A stretch of DNA of 64,000 nucleotides from Sphingobium algorifonticola (lineage in GTDB: Bacteria > Pseudomonadota > Alphaproteobacteria > Sphingomonadales > Sphingomonadaceae). The number at the start of each line of letters is the position of its first letter. The stretch's first letter is position 1. The DNA lies in the NCBI RefSeq assembly GCF_004005485.1, contig NZ_RZUL01000007.1, forward strand, positions 1 to 64,000. Reading direction: 5' to 3'. The notes under the pieces were generated by a model. That model searched no databases. It was given only the letters and a program-made list of their open reading frames with translations, and had not been told where the DNA came from. Below, one piece after another: positions 8,543 to 18,212 of the stretch. The position numbers were made by a program, and so were the translations under genes.

Positions 8543-8857
8543 ATGCGAAAGGCAGTGGCAAAAGTTGAGGCAGTTCCGCCGGGGGAGATGCTTCCCGTGG
8601 ACATCGAGGGGCTGCCTCCAATCGTGATCTTTAACCTGGATGGAGAATTATTCGCGACCAGCAATATTTGCACGCATGCCGTCGCCCGGCTCAGCGACGG
8701 TTTTTTCGAGGAGGGGGTTATAGAGTGCCCGCTTCATTCCGGGTGCTTCGATGTGAGAACCGGCGAGGCCAGGGAATTTCCATGTGAAATACCGCTCAAG
8801 ACCTACAACGTCGAGGTCGATGGCGATGACATCCTGGTTGAATTTGACGAGGCGTGA
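8543..8857 (+). CDS. nagAb: Rieske-type [2Fe-2S] ferredoxin of ring-hydroxylating dioxygenase
   Basis: 104 residues with the Rieske signature Cys43-x-His45 (CTH) and Cys62-x2-His65 (CPLH). It is the length of NahAb/NagAb/BphA3-type ferredoxins, which pass electrons from reductase to the terminal oxygenase. It is the only Rieske ferredoxin gene in the cluster, so it probably serves all three oxygenase pairs encoded downstream. It is the first gene of the long plus-strand block, followed 42 bases later by the aldehyde dehydrogenase. Confidence 0.93.
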   Translation: MRKAVAKVEAVPPGEMLPVDIEGLPPIVIFNLDGELFATSNICTHAVARLSDGFFEEGVIECPLHSGCFDVRTGEAREFPCEIPLKTYNVEVDGDDILVEFDEA

Positions 8858-8899
8858 ATTGAATTCATTTAGCCCGTGAAATGGGCCTAGTGCAGGAGA

Positions 8900-10429
8900 A
8901 TGAGGAAGATGACTGGGGATCAATCAGTTATTAAGCGCCATCAGGAATTGGCGCAAAAGTTGCTCCAGCCGGTTTACGGGCACTACATCAATGGCGAGTG
9001 GGTTGAGTCTCGCTCGCGCGAGACGATTGACATGGTCGATCCGACGACCGGCCAGACGCTAGCGAAGATCCAGTCAGGCGTTGGGGAGGATGCTGTGCGT
9101 GCCGTTGAGGCAGCGGCGGCGGCTTTCCCATCCTGGTCTGCGACTTCGCCGGCCCAGCGCCAGGAGATCCTGGCCGAAATGGGGCGCAGGCTGAAGGCGC
9201 GGGCCGAGGATTTCGCGATGATCGACACGCTCGACAATGGCAAGCCGTTCATGGAGGCGATGCATTTTGACATCCCGATGGCCATTGAGCAGTTCCAGGT
9301 CTTTTCCGGGATGCCATGGTTGATTCATGGTCTCACCATGGAGGTGCCGAACGGCTTGGGGTTGGTGTTGCGCGAGCCGCTGGGGGTTTGCGCCCAGATC
9401 ATCCCCTGGAACGTGCCACTCATCATGATGGCGTCGAAGATTGCGCCCGCGCTAGCGGCGGGCAACACCGTTGTCCTCAAGCCGGCCGAGACGGTCTGTC
9501 TTTCGGTTCTCGCATTTGTCAAGGAAGTGCAGGATCTCCTGCCGCCGGGCGTTCTCAACGTGGTGACCGGCTATGGGCCGAATATCGGCGAGGCGCTCGT
9601 CACGCATCCCCTGGTGCGCAAGGTGGCGTTCACCGGCTCGCGTCCCACGGCGCAAAAGCTGATCCAATACGCATCGGTCAACATCATTCCCCAGACCATG
9701 GAGCTCGGTGGCAAGTCGGCCAACATCGTTTGCGCCGATGCCAATCTCGATGGCGCGGCCGAAGGGGCTGCAATGTCGACTGTGCTCAACAAGGGCGAGG
9801 TGTGCCTTGCCGGCAGCCGGACCTTCGTTCACGTGGATGTTCTCGAGGAATTCACCGAAAAATTCCTGGCCTTGCTTGCTCGCGTGCCTTCGGGCGACCC
9901 TACCGAACCGGGGACGGTTCTGGGGCCGCAGGCTTCGCGGATGCAGTATGACAAGATCTTGGGCTATATCGATGCGGGGCGCAAGGAAGGCGCGCAATGC
10001 CTGATTGGGGGTGGCCGTCGCGAGGTCGAGGCTTGCCCGGACGGGTTGTTCATCGAGCCGACGGTGTTTGCCGGTGTGCGCAATGAAATGCGTATCGCGC
10101 AGGAGGAAATCTTCGGACCGGTCAATGTCGTGATCCCATGGAGCGACGAGGATGAGGTCATTCGCATGGCCAACGATAATCTCTATGGTCTGGGTGGTGG
10201 CCTTTGGACGCGCGATCTCAATCGTGCGCACCGCATGGCGCGTCGGATGGAAACGGGAACCGTCTGGATCAACCGCTATTACAACTTCGTCGGCGGCATG
10301 CCGATCGGCGGTTACAAGGGCAGCGGCTTCGGCCGCGAGTTTGCGGCCGAAGTTCTCAACCATTACACGCAAACCAAGAGCGTCATCATCTCGCCCGACG
10401 ATGGCCCGATGGGGGTCTTCGGCGCATGA
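8900..10429 (+). CDS. nagF: Aldehyde dehydrogenase, probable salicylaldehyde dehydrogenase
   Basis: 509 residues of the NAD(P)-dependent aldehyde dehydrogenase family. Counting from the ATG at 8900, the catalytic Cys is residue 302 (GEVCLAGS) and the general-base Glu is 268 (MELGGKSAN), the classical positions. FTGS lies in the Rossmann fold. A second ATG at 8909 is an alternative start with a better-spaced AGGAG. In this context it most likely oxidises salicylaldehyde, the product of the NagE aldolase step, to salicylate (NahF/NagF role). The stop overlaps the start of the reductase gene (ATGA). Confidence 0.88.
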   Translation: MRKMTGDQSVIKRHQELAQKLLQPVYGHYINGEWVESRSRETIDMVDPTTGQTLAKIQSGVGEDAVRAVEAAAAAFPSWSATSPAQRQEILAEMGRRLKARAEDFAMIDTLDNGKPFMEAMHFDIPMAIEQFQVFSGMPWLIHGLTMEVPNGLGLVLREPLGVCAQIIPWNVPLIMMASKIAPALAAGNTVVLKPAETVCLSVLAFVKEVQDLLPPGVLNVVTGYGPNIGEALVTHPLVRKVAFTGSRPTAQKLIQYASVNIIPQTMELGGKSANIVCADANLDGAAEGAAMSTVLNKGEVCLAGSRTFVHVDVLEEFTEKFLALLARVPSGDPTEPGTVLGPQASRMQYDKILGYIDAGRKEGAQCLIGGGRREVEACPDGLFIEPTVFAGVRNEMRIAQEEIFGPVNVVIPWSDEDEVIRMANDNLYGLGGGLWTRDLNRAHRMARRMETGTVWINRYYNFVGGMPIGGYKGSGFGREFAAEVLNHYTQTKSVIISPDDGPMGVFGA

Positions 10430-11487
10430 AGACGGGTTCATGCCCCGGCAAGGTCTCGATCCGAATCGCCGACAGCGATATCGACTTCCATGCCGAGCCG
10501 GGCGATCCGCTTTTGCGCGCGGCCCTGCGCAGCGGTATCGGCATGGCGTATGACTGTAATTCGGGCGGCTGCGGTTCGTGTCAGATCGAGCTGGTGGAAG
10601 GCGAAATCGAGGACATCTGGCCCGAAGCGCCGGGGATTGGCGCGCGTGCGCGCAAGAGGGGGCGGTTGTTGGCGTGCCAGTGCCGCCCCCTTTCCGATTG
10701 TGTGGTGGAGGCCCGTGTCGAGGATCGTTTTCGTCCCGTTGTCTTGCCGCAAAGAAGGTCGGTCCGGTTGGTCGGTTTCCGACCCATCACGCATGATCTG
10801 GCCGAATTCACCTTTGCCAGCGAGGATGGAAAGGCCGATTTCCAGCCCGGTCAATATGCGATGCTGGCGATTCCCGGTGTCGAGGGCGAGCGGGCTTATT
10901 CGATGGCCAACCTTGCCAATGCCGAGGGGCAATGGTCATTCGTGATCAAGCGGATGGCCGGTGGCGCCGCTTCGAACCGCTTGTTCGACGAGCGCGAAGC
11001 GCTCGAAGGGCTTGAGCTCGATGGACCCTATGGCACCGCCTACCTGAGAGAGGAAACGCCAAGAGACATCATTCTCGTGGCCGGTGGTTCAGGCCTTTCG
11101 CCCATCCTGTCGATTGCCGCTGGTATCGCCCGGAGCGAGAAGCTGGCGGGCAAGCGCGTCATGGTCTTTTACGGTGGGCGCGAGGCCAAGGATCTGTGCG
11201 CGGCCCGCCAACTCGACCGCCTTTTCCCGGACGGGCATCGGTTTGAAGTGATCGAAGCGACTTCCGAAGGCGAGGAAGGCGCCTGGGAGGCGGGAGCTTC
11301 GCGCGTGCAATACAAGGGCTTTATCCATGAGGTCCTTGCCGCGTATCTCAAGGAGAACGCATTGGATTTCGGCGGCTTTGGTTATTATTTCTGTGGCCCT
11401 CCGCCGATGACCAACGCATTGCTCAGAATGCTGCAGCTGGAATTCAATGTTCCAGAAGATCAGTTGTTCTTTGATAGCTTTCTGTGA
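10426..11487 (+). CDS. nagAa: Ferredoxin reductase with N-terminal plant-type [2Fe-2S] domain
   Basis: 353 residues from the ATG at 10426 (ATGA overlap with the aldehyde dehydrogenase stop). The N-terminal plant-type iron-sulfur domain has Cys44, Cys49, Cys52 and Cys84. The FNR-like part has the flavin motif RAYS, an NAD-binding VAGGSGLSP segment and CGPPPM near the C-terminus. This is the architecture of NahAa/NagAa, which takes electrons from NAD(P)H and reduces the Rieske ferredoxin. An upstream extension of the open frame runs antiparallel to known coding sequence and is not protein-like. Confidence 0.92.
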   Translation: MKTGSCPGKVSIRIADSDIDFHAEPGDPLLRAALRSGIGMAYDCNSGGCGSCQIELVEGEIEDIWPEAPGIGARARKRGRLLACQCRPLSDCVVEARVEDRFRPVVLPQRRSVRLVGFRPITHDLAEFTFASEDGKADFQPGQYAMLAIPGVEGERAYSMANLANAEGQWSFVIKRMAGGAASNRLFDEREALEGLELDGPYGTAYLREETPRDIILVAGGSGLSPILSIAAGIARSEKLAGKRVMVFYGGREAKDLCAARQLDRLFPDGHRFEVIEATSEGEEGAWEAGASRVQYKGFIHEVLAAYLKENALDFGGFGYYFCGPPPMTNALLRMLQLEFNVPEDQLFFDSFL

Positions 11488-11513
11488 GCGGTTTTGGATT
11501 GGAGAAAGCAATA

Positions 11514-12764
11514 ATGTCGACGATACGAACTCTGGAACATTCGACGCCGAGCAGCATAGATTACCGGGTCTACGATGATCCCGAGATCTTTGCCCTCGAG
11601 CAGGAAAGGATTTTCCGGGGTCCGGTGTGGAGCTTCCTTGGGCTTTCAAGCGAGGTTCCTGAAGAGAATTGCTACAAGAGCACCTTCGTCGGCGAAACTC
11701 CGGTCGTCTTGGTCGGGGGCAAGGATGGCGCCTTGCACGCTTGGGTCAATCGTTGCGTGCACAAGGGGGCCAAGGTCTGCCGCAATGCGCGAGGAAGGGC
11801 GGAGGGCGGCGCCTTCGTTTGCGTCTATCATCAATGGGCTTACGATGCGACCGGCGCCTTGCGCTCGGTTCCCTATCGCCGCGGCATGGTGGGCAAGGGC
11901 GGGATGCCCGCAAGCTTTGACATCAAGGCGCACAGGATGATGCCGCTACGGGTCGATAAGGTGGGCGACATGATATTCGCAACATTCTCGGATGAGGCGC
12001 CCGATCTGCGCAGCTTTCTCGGTCCGGCCATGTGCCGGGCCATCGAGCGGATCTTTGTCCGCCCAACCAAGGTAATCGGACGGGTTGCGCAACGCATAGA
12101 GGCGAACTGGAAGCTCTATGCCGAGAACAGCCGTGACAGCTACCATGGCGGCCTGCTGCACCTGTTTTACACCACTTTCGGGCTGTGGCGTCCTGCTCAG
12201 GATTCCAAGGCCGAGATCGACGAGGTTTATGGATTTCACAACTCGTTCCAGATCCGCAAGCCGCAGCAAGCAGAAGATCCTCAGAAGCACAAGGAGGAAA
12301 CCGCCCGTCCGCTCGACGCGATGACCTTGCTTGACCCCACATTGCTTGAATTGCGACAGGATATCGGGGACGACATTTCCCTTTCGATCCAGTCGATTTT
12401 CCCATCCGTCGTATTGCAGCAGATTGGCCAGGCCCTTGCCGTGCGGCACATGATCGTCCGCGAACCGGGCGCCATGGACCTTGTCTGGACCTATTTCGGT
12501 TTCCAAGATGATGAGGAGGACATGACACGTCACCGCTTGCGGGCCATCAACATGGTCGGGCCGGCTGGCTATGTTTCGGTTGAAGATGGAGAGGCGGTCG
12601 AAATCTGCACCGATGGCATCAAGGGCCCTGACGGCCATTCGCTCATCCTGATGGACATTGAGAAAGCCGAAAACCCAACGGTCCCGATGGGGCTCGATGA
12701 GAATGCTGTGCGCGGATTCTGGAAGGGCTATCTTAAACTGATGCGCGCGGGAGAAGGGCAATGA
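11514..12764 (+). CDS. Ring-hydroxylating oxygenase alpha subunit (salicylate hydroxylase / anthranilate dioxygenase-like)
   Basis: 416 residues from the ATG at 11514 (GGAGAAAG upstream). The Rieske centre is Cys81-x-His83 and Cys103-x2-His106. The mononuclear iron site is in NWKLYAENSRDSYHGGLLH, with Asp208, His211 and His216 and probably an acidic ligand in VEDGE. The sequence style (short Rieske loop, VSVEDGE) resembles salicylate 5-hydroxylase NagG, sphingomonad salicylate 1-hydroxylases and AndAc anthranilate dioxygenase rather than naphthalene dioxygenase. It is paired with the beta gene overlapping its stop. It may be a second salicylate hydroxylase or act on a substituted salicylate. 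The substrate cannot be set from sequence. Confidence 0.85.
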   Translation: MSTIRTLEHSTPSSIDYRVYDDPEIFALEQERIFRGPVWSFLGLSSEVPEENCYKSTFVGETPVVLVGGKDGALHAWVNRCVHKGAKVCRNARGRAEGGAFVCVYHQWAYDATGALRSVPYRRGMVGKGGMPASFDIKAHRMMPLRVDKVGDMIFATFSDEAPDLRSFLGPAMCRAIERIFVRPTKVIGRVAQRIEANWKLYAENSRDSYHGGLLHLFYTTFGLWRPAQDSKAEIDEVYGFHNSFQIRKPQQAEDPQKHKEETARPLDAMTLLDPTLLELRQDIGDDISLSIQSIFPSVVLQQIGQALAVRHMIVREPGAMDLVWTYFGFQDDEEDMTRHRLRAINMVGPAGYVSVEDGEAVEICTDGIKGPDGHSLILMDIEKAENPTVPMGLDENAVRGFWKGYLKLMRAGEGQ

Positions 12765-13246
12765 CAGGCGATCGGAAGATGGAGGGGCTTGCCGCGGCCG
12801 TCGATCGTTTCAATACGCATTACGTCTATGTTGTCGACAATGACGTTTCCAACTGGCCGGAGTGCTTTGCGGAAGATGGCGGCTATCACGTCCTGACGAA
12901 GGACAGCGCATCGGAAGATCTTCCGGCGGGTTTCCTCTTCTTCGAGCGCAAACCCCAGCTTATCGACCGGATCAATGCCTTGCTCAATGCGAGCATCTAT
13001 CCAAAGGCAAACCTGCGCCACCTGATCGGCGCATGCAAGATCCACGAGGCAACAGGCGATCGGATCAAGGCGACCGCGCCCTTCGTGGTTTACGAATCGC
13101 GCGAACAGGAAGTGCCGAGCGTTTACGCGACCGGCCAATATGAAGACGAATTTATCCGGAACGAGGGCGGAGAATTGCTCCTCTTGTCGCGGCGATGCGT
13201 GCTCGACAATGACATCGTCCGCACGATGATGGCGCTTCCTCTTTGA
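12761..13246 (+). CDS. Ring-hydroxylating oxygenase beta subunit
   Basis: 161 residues, small-subunit fold of aromatic ring hydroxylases (NTF2-like), with conserved-type segments RFNTHYVYVVDNDVSNWPEC, RHLIGACKI and LLSRRCVLDND. The ATG overlaps the alpha-subunit stop by 4 bases, so the two are coupled. It is non-catalytic and structural in the alpha3beta3 hexamer. The partner is the alpha subunit at 11514. Confidence 0.88.
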   Translation: MTGDRKMEGLAAAVDRFNTHYVYVVDNDVSNWPECFAEDGGYHVLTKDSASEDLPAGFLFFERKPQLIDRINALLNASIYPKANLRHLIGACKIHEATGDRIKATAPFVVYESREQEVPSVYATGQYEDEFIRNEGGELLLLSRRCVLDNDIVRTMMALPL

Positions 13247-13295
13247 TACGCATTTGCTGAAAAATCGAATAAGATCTCAGTCAGGAGAAGAATAG

Positions 13296-14201
13296 ATGTC
13301 TGGTCCAATTATTGAGCTCGGCTACATGGGCCTTTCGGTTTCGAACGCAGATGCATGGAAGAATTTTGCCGGAAAAATAATGGGCCTTGAGATCAGCGAC
13401 GAAGGTGAAGGCGACCGCTTTTACCTTCGAATGGACGAGTGGCATCATCGTTTCGTCGTTCATGTCGATGGCCAGGATGACCTTGCTTACATGGGGTGGC
13501 GCGTGGCCGGCCGACAGGAACTCGATCAAGCGGCTCGGCTGCTGGAAGCCAATGGAGTCGAGGTCACCTTCGGTTCACCCGAGGAAGCGGCCGAACGGCG
13601 CGTTCTTGGCTTGCTCAAGCTCCAGGACCCGGGCGGCAATCCCACGGAAATCTTCTATGGCCCGCAGGTCGATGCCCATCGTCCCTTCCATCCCGGTCGG
13701 CCTATGCACGGTCGTTTCGTCACTGGCGCGCAAGGCATGGGGCACAGCATCCTTCGCCAGTCGGACGATGACGCGGCCTATGCCTTTTACGAAATGCTCG
13801 GCTTTCGTGGCGACGTGGAATACCACTTGCCCCTGCCCAATGGGATGACGGCCAAGCCGATCTTCATGCACTGCAATGAGCGCGATCATTCGGTCGCTTT
13901 TGGCATGGGTCCGATGCCCAAGCGCATCAATCATTTCATGTTTGAATACACCGATCTGCGCGATTTCGGCAGGACGCATGATCTTATTCGCAAGGAAGGC
14001 ACCGATGTTGCGCTGGCATTGGGGATGCACTCCAATGACCGGGCGCTCACCTTTTACTGCGCCAATCCATCGGGCTGGCTGTGGGAGCCGAGCTGGAATG
14101 GACGGCCGTCGAGCGATTTGCAGGAATATTACGTTTCCGATATTCTTGGCCATGACAATGAAGCAGAAGGCTATGGGATGGACCTTAGGCTGAAGTCGTA
14201 G
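13296..14201 (+). CDS. nagC: Extradiol dioxygenase, probable 1,2-dihydroxynaphthalene dioxygenase
   Basis: 301 residues, two-domain type I extradiol dioxygenase (BphC/NahC family). The Fe(II) ligands expected for the family are visible: His150 (GMGHSIL), His213 (NHFMFE) and Glu264 (LWEPSW). It opens the dihydroxylated ring next to the hydroxyl pair; with the hydratase-aldolase and chromene isomerase genes nearby, 1,2-dihydroxynaphthalene (or a substituted analogue) is the likely substrate. AGGAG lies upstream. It is followed by a 480-base gap. Confidence 0.9.
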   Translation: MSGPIIELGYMGLSVSNADAWKNFAGKIMGLEISDEGEGDRFYLRMDEWHHRFVVHVDGQDDLAYMGWRVAGRQELDQAARLLEANGVEVTFGSPEEAAERRVLGLLKLQDPGGNPTEIFYGPQVDAHRPFHPGRPMHGRFVTGAQGMGHSILRQSDDDAAYAFYEMLGFRGDVEYHLPLPNGMTAKPIFMHCNERDHSVAFGMGPMPKRINHFMFEYTDLRDFGRTHDLIRKEGTDVALALGMHSNDRALTFYCANPSGWLWEPSWNGRPSSDLQEYYVSDILGHDNEAEGYGMDLRLKS

Positions 14202-14681
14202 CCTGTGCGGGAGTTGCGAAGTCGTAGGCGGAATTCGACGCAACCATCAAGGGGGTGAGAGCGGATTCGGTCGAGCGAATTTGCCGATGCGCTACGCCAG
14301 CATGGCTCGATTTGAGGCTGCCTTGGATTCGGATTACTTCATGGCCTCGCGATCTGTTTGCGTGATCGCATGGCGCAAGGACTTGGCGTGATCGCTCGAC
14401 CTCTTGGCGGTGCGATCCAGAAAGCAAGGCGCAGCCGATGCCGCCTGCGCGCCATCCTCTCCACGCCGCCCGCATATCATCTGGGATATGGCGAAGGGGG
14501 GCGGCCTTTGGCGAGAGCCAAATATCCGATGTGGTGATATGGTTTATCAGGCAATCGGTCTGTGCATATATCGCTGACCCCTTTAAATTGGGTTCTAACC
14601 TAACCGAGTGAGGCGTGGACGTGCGCCGATGCCTGAAAGCTCTGTCGAATTAACAGATCCAACGAACTGGGAGGGGTGAGC
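14202..14681 (+). promoter_or_regulatory. Non-coding leader of the TonB receptor gene
   Basis: No gene was recognised in this 480-base gap, the largest inside the aromatic block. It probably contains a second promoter. It holds the ATATC-N7-GTGAT motif at 14522-14538 and GGGAGGGG just before the receptor start. Confidence 0.5.
14522..14538. promoter_or_regulatory. Second candidate LysR-protein site (ATATC-N7-GTGAT)
   Basis: ATATCCGATGTGGTGAT has the same half-site spacing as the site at 8427-8443, and the dyad extends to ATATC/GATAT. It lies about 145-160 bases upstream of the TonB receptor start. Confidence 0.4.
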
Positions 14682-17183
14682 ATGTTGATGAATGAAGCAA
14701 CCGGTAAGAAAAATATCTCTACGAAATTGACCGGGTCGGTCATGGTGCGCGGATCGCTATTGGCTTTGGCTGTCAGTCTGGGGTCTGCGGCTCATGCGCA
14801 AGATCAAGGCTCTGCGGCTCATGCGCAAGACCAAGGCTCTGCGGCGCAGGCTCAAGACCAAGGCGAAGGCGGCGACGGCGCCGTGGAACAGGCGCGATCG
14901 GGCGGATTGGATGAAATCGTTGTGACCGCCCGGAAAAGGGAGGAAAATCTTCAGGACACCCCCATTTCCGTGACGGCCTTCAGTAGTGAGGCGCTTGAGC
15001 GGCGTCAGGCGGATACTGTTGGCGATGTAGGTCGTTTTGCGCCCAACGTAAGCCTTGAACCGGTCGCCAATATTTCCGGCTCAAGCGCATCGATCACCAC
15101 CTTCATTCGCGGTGTCGGACAGACCGACTTCAATATCACCGTCGATCCAGGCGTGGGGCTATACTACGACGGAGTTTATGTCGCGCGGACAGCGGGGGCA
15201 TTGCTCGACCTTGGAGATGTGCAGAGCATCCAGATCCTGCGTGGACCGCAGGGAACCTTGTTCGGCAAGAACACTATCGGGGGCGCCATTATCGTCAATT
15301 CAATTCCGCCTTCCAATGACTTTGATCTGGAAGGCGAGATCGCAACCGGTAGCTTCAATCGTCTCGATGCCAGGGGGATGATCAATGTCCCCGTCTCCGA
15401 TCGGGTCGCTGTTCGCGCTGTGGTCGGATTGCGGACCCGCGATGGCTATCAGGAGCGTCTTTCCGATGGGGGACGCCAGGGCAACGTCGACACTCTGGGC
15501 GGTCGCATTGCCATTCGTGCGGAGCTGACCGATGATTTCAAGGCGACGCTCAGCTTCGACGCCAACCGGCGGCGCGAGCAATCCGCGGCCAACACATTGC
15601 TTCAAGTGTCTGAAGGATTTGATGTTATCGGAGTAGCGGGTGGCTTTCCGGTAACCAATGGTGGCTTTCAGAGTTTCTTCTGGAACAAGGTGCTTCAGGC
15701 GCCCAATTGCGGACCGGTGGGAACTCCGGCTCCGGCAACAGTCAATTGCTATGGGCCGCACTGGTTCACCAACAATATCGATAAAACCTGGGGGACGAAC
15801 CGGAATCTCTCCAATTTTGATCTGTGGGGCACAAACCTCACACTCGATTGGGAAATCGGTTCCGTAGACTTCAAGTCAATTACCGCCTATCGAGAAACCA
15901 AGGCACAATTCTCCTTTGATTTTGATGGCTCGCCCATTCCTCTTGGTGAGAGCTTCAACAATATCGATCAGAAGCAATTCTCGCAGGAGTTCCAGTTAAC
16001 CGGAACTTTATTCGATGGCGTGGTCGATTTCACTGGAGGCCTTTATTACCTGAAGGAGAAGGCCACCGATAGCAATCTTCTCACCTTCGCCTTTGCAGAC
16101 TTTGTCAGCGGCGGTGATGTCGACAACGATAGCTATGCGGCCTATCTCCAGGCAACCATCAATGTAACGGATCGGTTCTCGATCACCCCGGGCATCCGTT
16201 ATACCGACGAGACCAAGCGTTTCGACCCATCGCGCCAGCGGATCACCGACGATCGAACCGGGGGCGCCTTGCTCCTTCTGAGCCGCTGTTTCGTGCGGCA
16301 GACGCCAATCATTCCGCCCGATCCGGCGCTGTGCCCTACGCCGGATACGACGCTCAATCCGCAGGGTGACAATATTCTGTCGGCTGTCGAGGTGCAAACG
16401 AAGGCGAGCGAGTGGACCCCCGCGCTCTCACTGGACTACAAGGTCACCGACCAGACGCTGATCTATGCCTCCTATTCCAAGGGGTTCAAGAGCGGTGGCT
16501 TCACACAGCGTATCTTCCCGCCCGAGCCGGCGGCCACGCCGTTCGCGCCGGAATTCGTGGAAAGCTATGAAGTCGGGGTCAAGAGCGAATTGTTCGACCG
16601 TCGCCTGCGGCTCAACATTGCGGCGTTCCAGGCGGATTACACCGACATTCAGATTGTCGTGAACGAAGGAATCGCACCGAAGGTTCGCAATGCGGGTCGT
16701 GCGCGTATCCGGGGTATCGAGGTCGAAACGCAGGCGAAACTGGCTGACTTCCTTACCATTCAGGGTGGCTTTGGCTATCTCGATGCCTATTACCGGGAGG
16801 TTTCGCCGACTGCCGCGCCGGTGAACGTCAATTCGCGCTTCCCTCATGTGCCGAAATGGACAGCCTCCGGTTCGTTCGACGCTGAGCTTTACAAGGGCGA
16901 TGCGGGCACACTCAGCCTCCATGGCGACTGGAGCTACAAGGGTGGCCACTTCAAGGACGCGATCAACACGCCCGCGCTTTACCAAGAAGGGTACAGCGTG
17001 TTTGGCGCGAACCTGAGTTACGAACTGCCCGGGGATAACTGGGATGTGAGAGTCGGGGTCACGAACCTGACTGACAAGCGCTATCTCCTGGGCGGATATT
17101 CCGACCTTCAACAGACCGGCGCCACGACTGGGGGCTATTCTCGTCCTCGCGAGTGGTTCCTCAAGCTTCGTTATCGTTATTGA
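14682..17183 (+). CDS. TonB-dependent outer-membrane receptor of the aromatic cluster
   Basis: About 833 residues from the ATG at 14682 (GGAGGGG upstream; a GTG at 14676 is also possible). There is a signal peptide, then a tandem repeat GSAAHAQDQ x3, then a TonB-box/plug region (LDEIVVTARKREENLQDTPI, plug LRGPQGTLFGKNTIGGAI). A long beta-barrel follows, ending in LKLRYRY with the C-terminal aromatic typical of outer-membrane barrels. Such receptors in sphingomonad aromatic clusters are thought to import the substrate. It is followed 38 bases later by the hydratase-aldolase. Confidence 0.93.
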   Translation: MLMNEATGKKNISTKLTGSVMVRGSLLALAVSLGSAAHAQDQGSAAHAQDQGSAAQAQDQGEGGDGAVEQARSGGLDEIVVTARKREENLQDTPISVTAFSSEALERRQADTVGDVGRFAPNVSLEPVANISGSSASITTFIRGVGQTDFNITVDPGVGLYYDGVYVARTAGALLDLGDVQSIQILRGPQGTLFGKNTIGGAIIVNSIPPSNDFDLEGEIATGSFNRLDARGMINVPVSDRVAVRAVVGLRTRDGYQERLSDGGRQGNVDTLGGRIAIRAELTDDFKATLSFDANRRREQSAANTLLQVSEGFDVIGVAGGFPVTNGGFQSFFWNKVLQAPNCGPVGTPAPATVNCYGPHWFTNNIDKTWGTNRNLSNFDLWGTNLTLDWEIGSVDFKSITAYRETKAQFSFDFDGSPIPLGESFNNIDQKQFSQEFQLTGTLFDGVVDFTGGLYYLKEKATDSNLLTFAFADFVSGGDVDNDSYAAYLQATINVTDRFSITPGIRYTDETKRFDPSRQRITDDRTGGALLLLSRCFVRQTPIIPPDPALCPTPDTTLNPQGDNILSAVEVQTKASEWTPALSLDYKVTDQTLIYASYSKGFKSGGFTQRIFPPEPAATPFAPEFVESYEVGVKSELFDRRLRLNIAAFQADYTDIQIVVNEGIAPKVRNAGRARIRGIEVETQAKLADFLTIQGGFGYLDAYYREVSPTAAPVNVNSRFPHVPKWTASGSFDAELYKGDAGTLSLHGDWSYKGGHFKDAINTPALYQEGYSVFGANLSYELPGDNWDVRVGVTNLTDKRYLLGGYSDLQQTGATTGGYSRPREWFLKLRYRY
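14781..14861 (+). repeat. Three tandem 27-base repeats at the signal-peptide cleavage region
   Basis: Units at 14781-14807, 14808-14834 and 14835-14861 encode GSAAHAQDQ, GSAAHAQDQ and GSAAQAQDQ. The first two units differ at very few bases and the third has drifted. Each carries an A-x-A-Q signal-peptidase-like site, so the leader of the receptor has been expanded in frame. Confidence 0.9.
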
Positions 17184-17221
17184 ACGGTTGAGCCAGAGGC
17201 AGGAAGGATCGGATTATTGCA

Positions 17222-18202
17222 ATGGCTAGTCATAGAGTAGGGGTGGCTGATGTGCAGGGGGTGTGGGCCATCATGCCCACACCGTCCAAGCCCAACGCAG
17301 AGGACCCTAATGCGCGCGATACGGTGGATCTCGACGAAACCGCGCGGGTCGTCAAAGCGCTGATCGACTCAGGGGCCAACGGCATCCTGACGCTCGGTTC
17401 GCTGGGGGAGGTGGCCACGCTGACCTGGGATGAGAAGCGCGATTTCATGAAGGCGCTTGTCGAGGCTGCAGGCGGCAGGGTGCCTGTCTTTGGGGGGACT
17501 TCGACCCTGTCGACGCGCACCACAATCGATGAAACGCGCGCGGCGCGCGATATCGGGGTCGATGGCACCATGGTCGGTCCGCCGATGTGGTGCGCGCCCG
17601 ATGTTCCCACGGCCGTGCAGTTCTACCGCGATCTTGCGGAAGCCTGCCCCGACATGTCGATTTGCATCTACGCAAATCCGGAGGCCTTCAAATTCGAATT
17701 CCCGCGCCCCTTTTGGGCGCAGGTTTCCGAGATCCCGCAGGTTGTCACTGCAAAATATCTGGGCATTGGCGCACTGGTGCCGGATCTCAACCTGACGAAA
17801 AGACGGATCCGCTTTTTGCCGATCGATATTGACTACTATGCGGCGGCGAAGATCGATCCGGAATTCTGCACGGCCTTCTGGTCGAGCGGCGCGGTATGCG
17901 GTCCCAACCCGGTGATCGCTTTGCGTGATGCGGTGGCGCAGGCCAAGACGTCAGGCGATTGGAGCAAGGCCGAAGAGCTGACCGGCGCGATGGCACAGAC
18001 CTATCAGACGCTCTTTCCGCAGGGCTCGTTCAAGGTCTTTTCTTCCTATAACATCCCGCTCGAAAAGGCGCGGATGGATGCCGCAGGATGGACGAAGGCT
18101 GGTCCTTGTCGTCCGCCCTACAACATTGTTCCCGAGGATTATCTCGAAGGCGGGCGCGAGTCCGGGCGGCGTTGGGCAAAACTTCACAAGAGCTTGGCGT
18201 GA
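17222..18202 (+). CDS. nagE: trans-o-Hydroxybenzylidenepyruvate hydratase-aldolase
   Basis: 326 residues of the dihydrodipicolinate-synthase/N-acetylneuraminate-lyase (class I aldolase) family. The expected Schiff-base lysine is Lys178 in VTAKYLG. The N-terminus [16 protein letters not shown] and the C-terminal [20 protein letters not shown] closely fit NahE/NagE. It splits the hydroxybenzylidenepyruvate to salicylaldehyde and pyruvate. It is a strong marker for a naphthalene-type upper pathway. Confidence 0.93.
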   Translation: MASHRVGVADVQGVWAIMPTPSKPNAEDPNARDTVDLDETARVVKALIDSGANGILTLGSLGEVATLTWDEKRDFMKALVEAAGGRVPVFGGTSTLSTRTTIDETRAARDIGVDGTMVGPPMWCAPDVPTAVQFYRDLAEACPDMSICIYANPEAFKFEFPRPFWAQVSEIPQVVTAKYLGIGALVPDLNLTKRRIRFLPIDIDYYAAAKIDPEFCTAFWSSGAVCGPNPVIALRDAVAQAKTSGDWSKAEELTGAMAQTYQTLFPQGSFKVFSSYNIPLEKARMDAAGWTKAGPCRPPYNIVPEDYLEGGRESGRRWAKLHKSLA

Positions 18203-18212
18203 GGCGCGAGTG

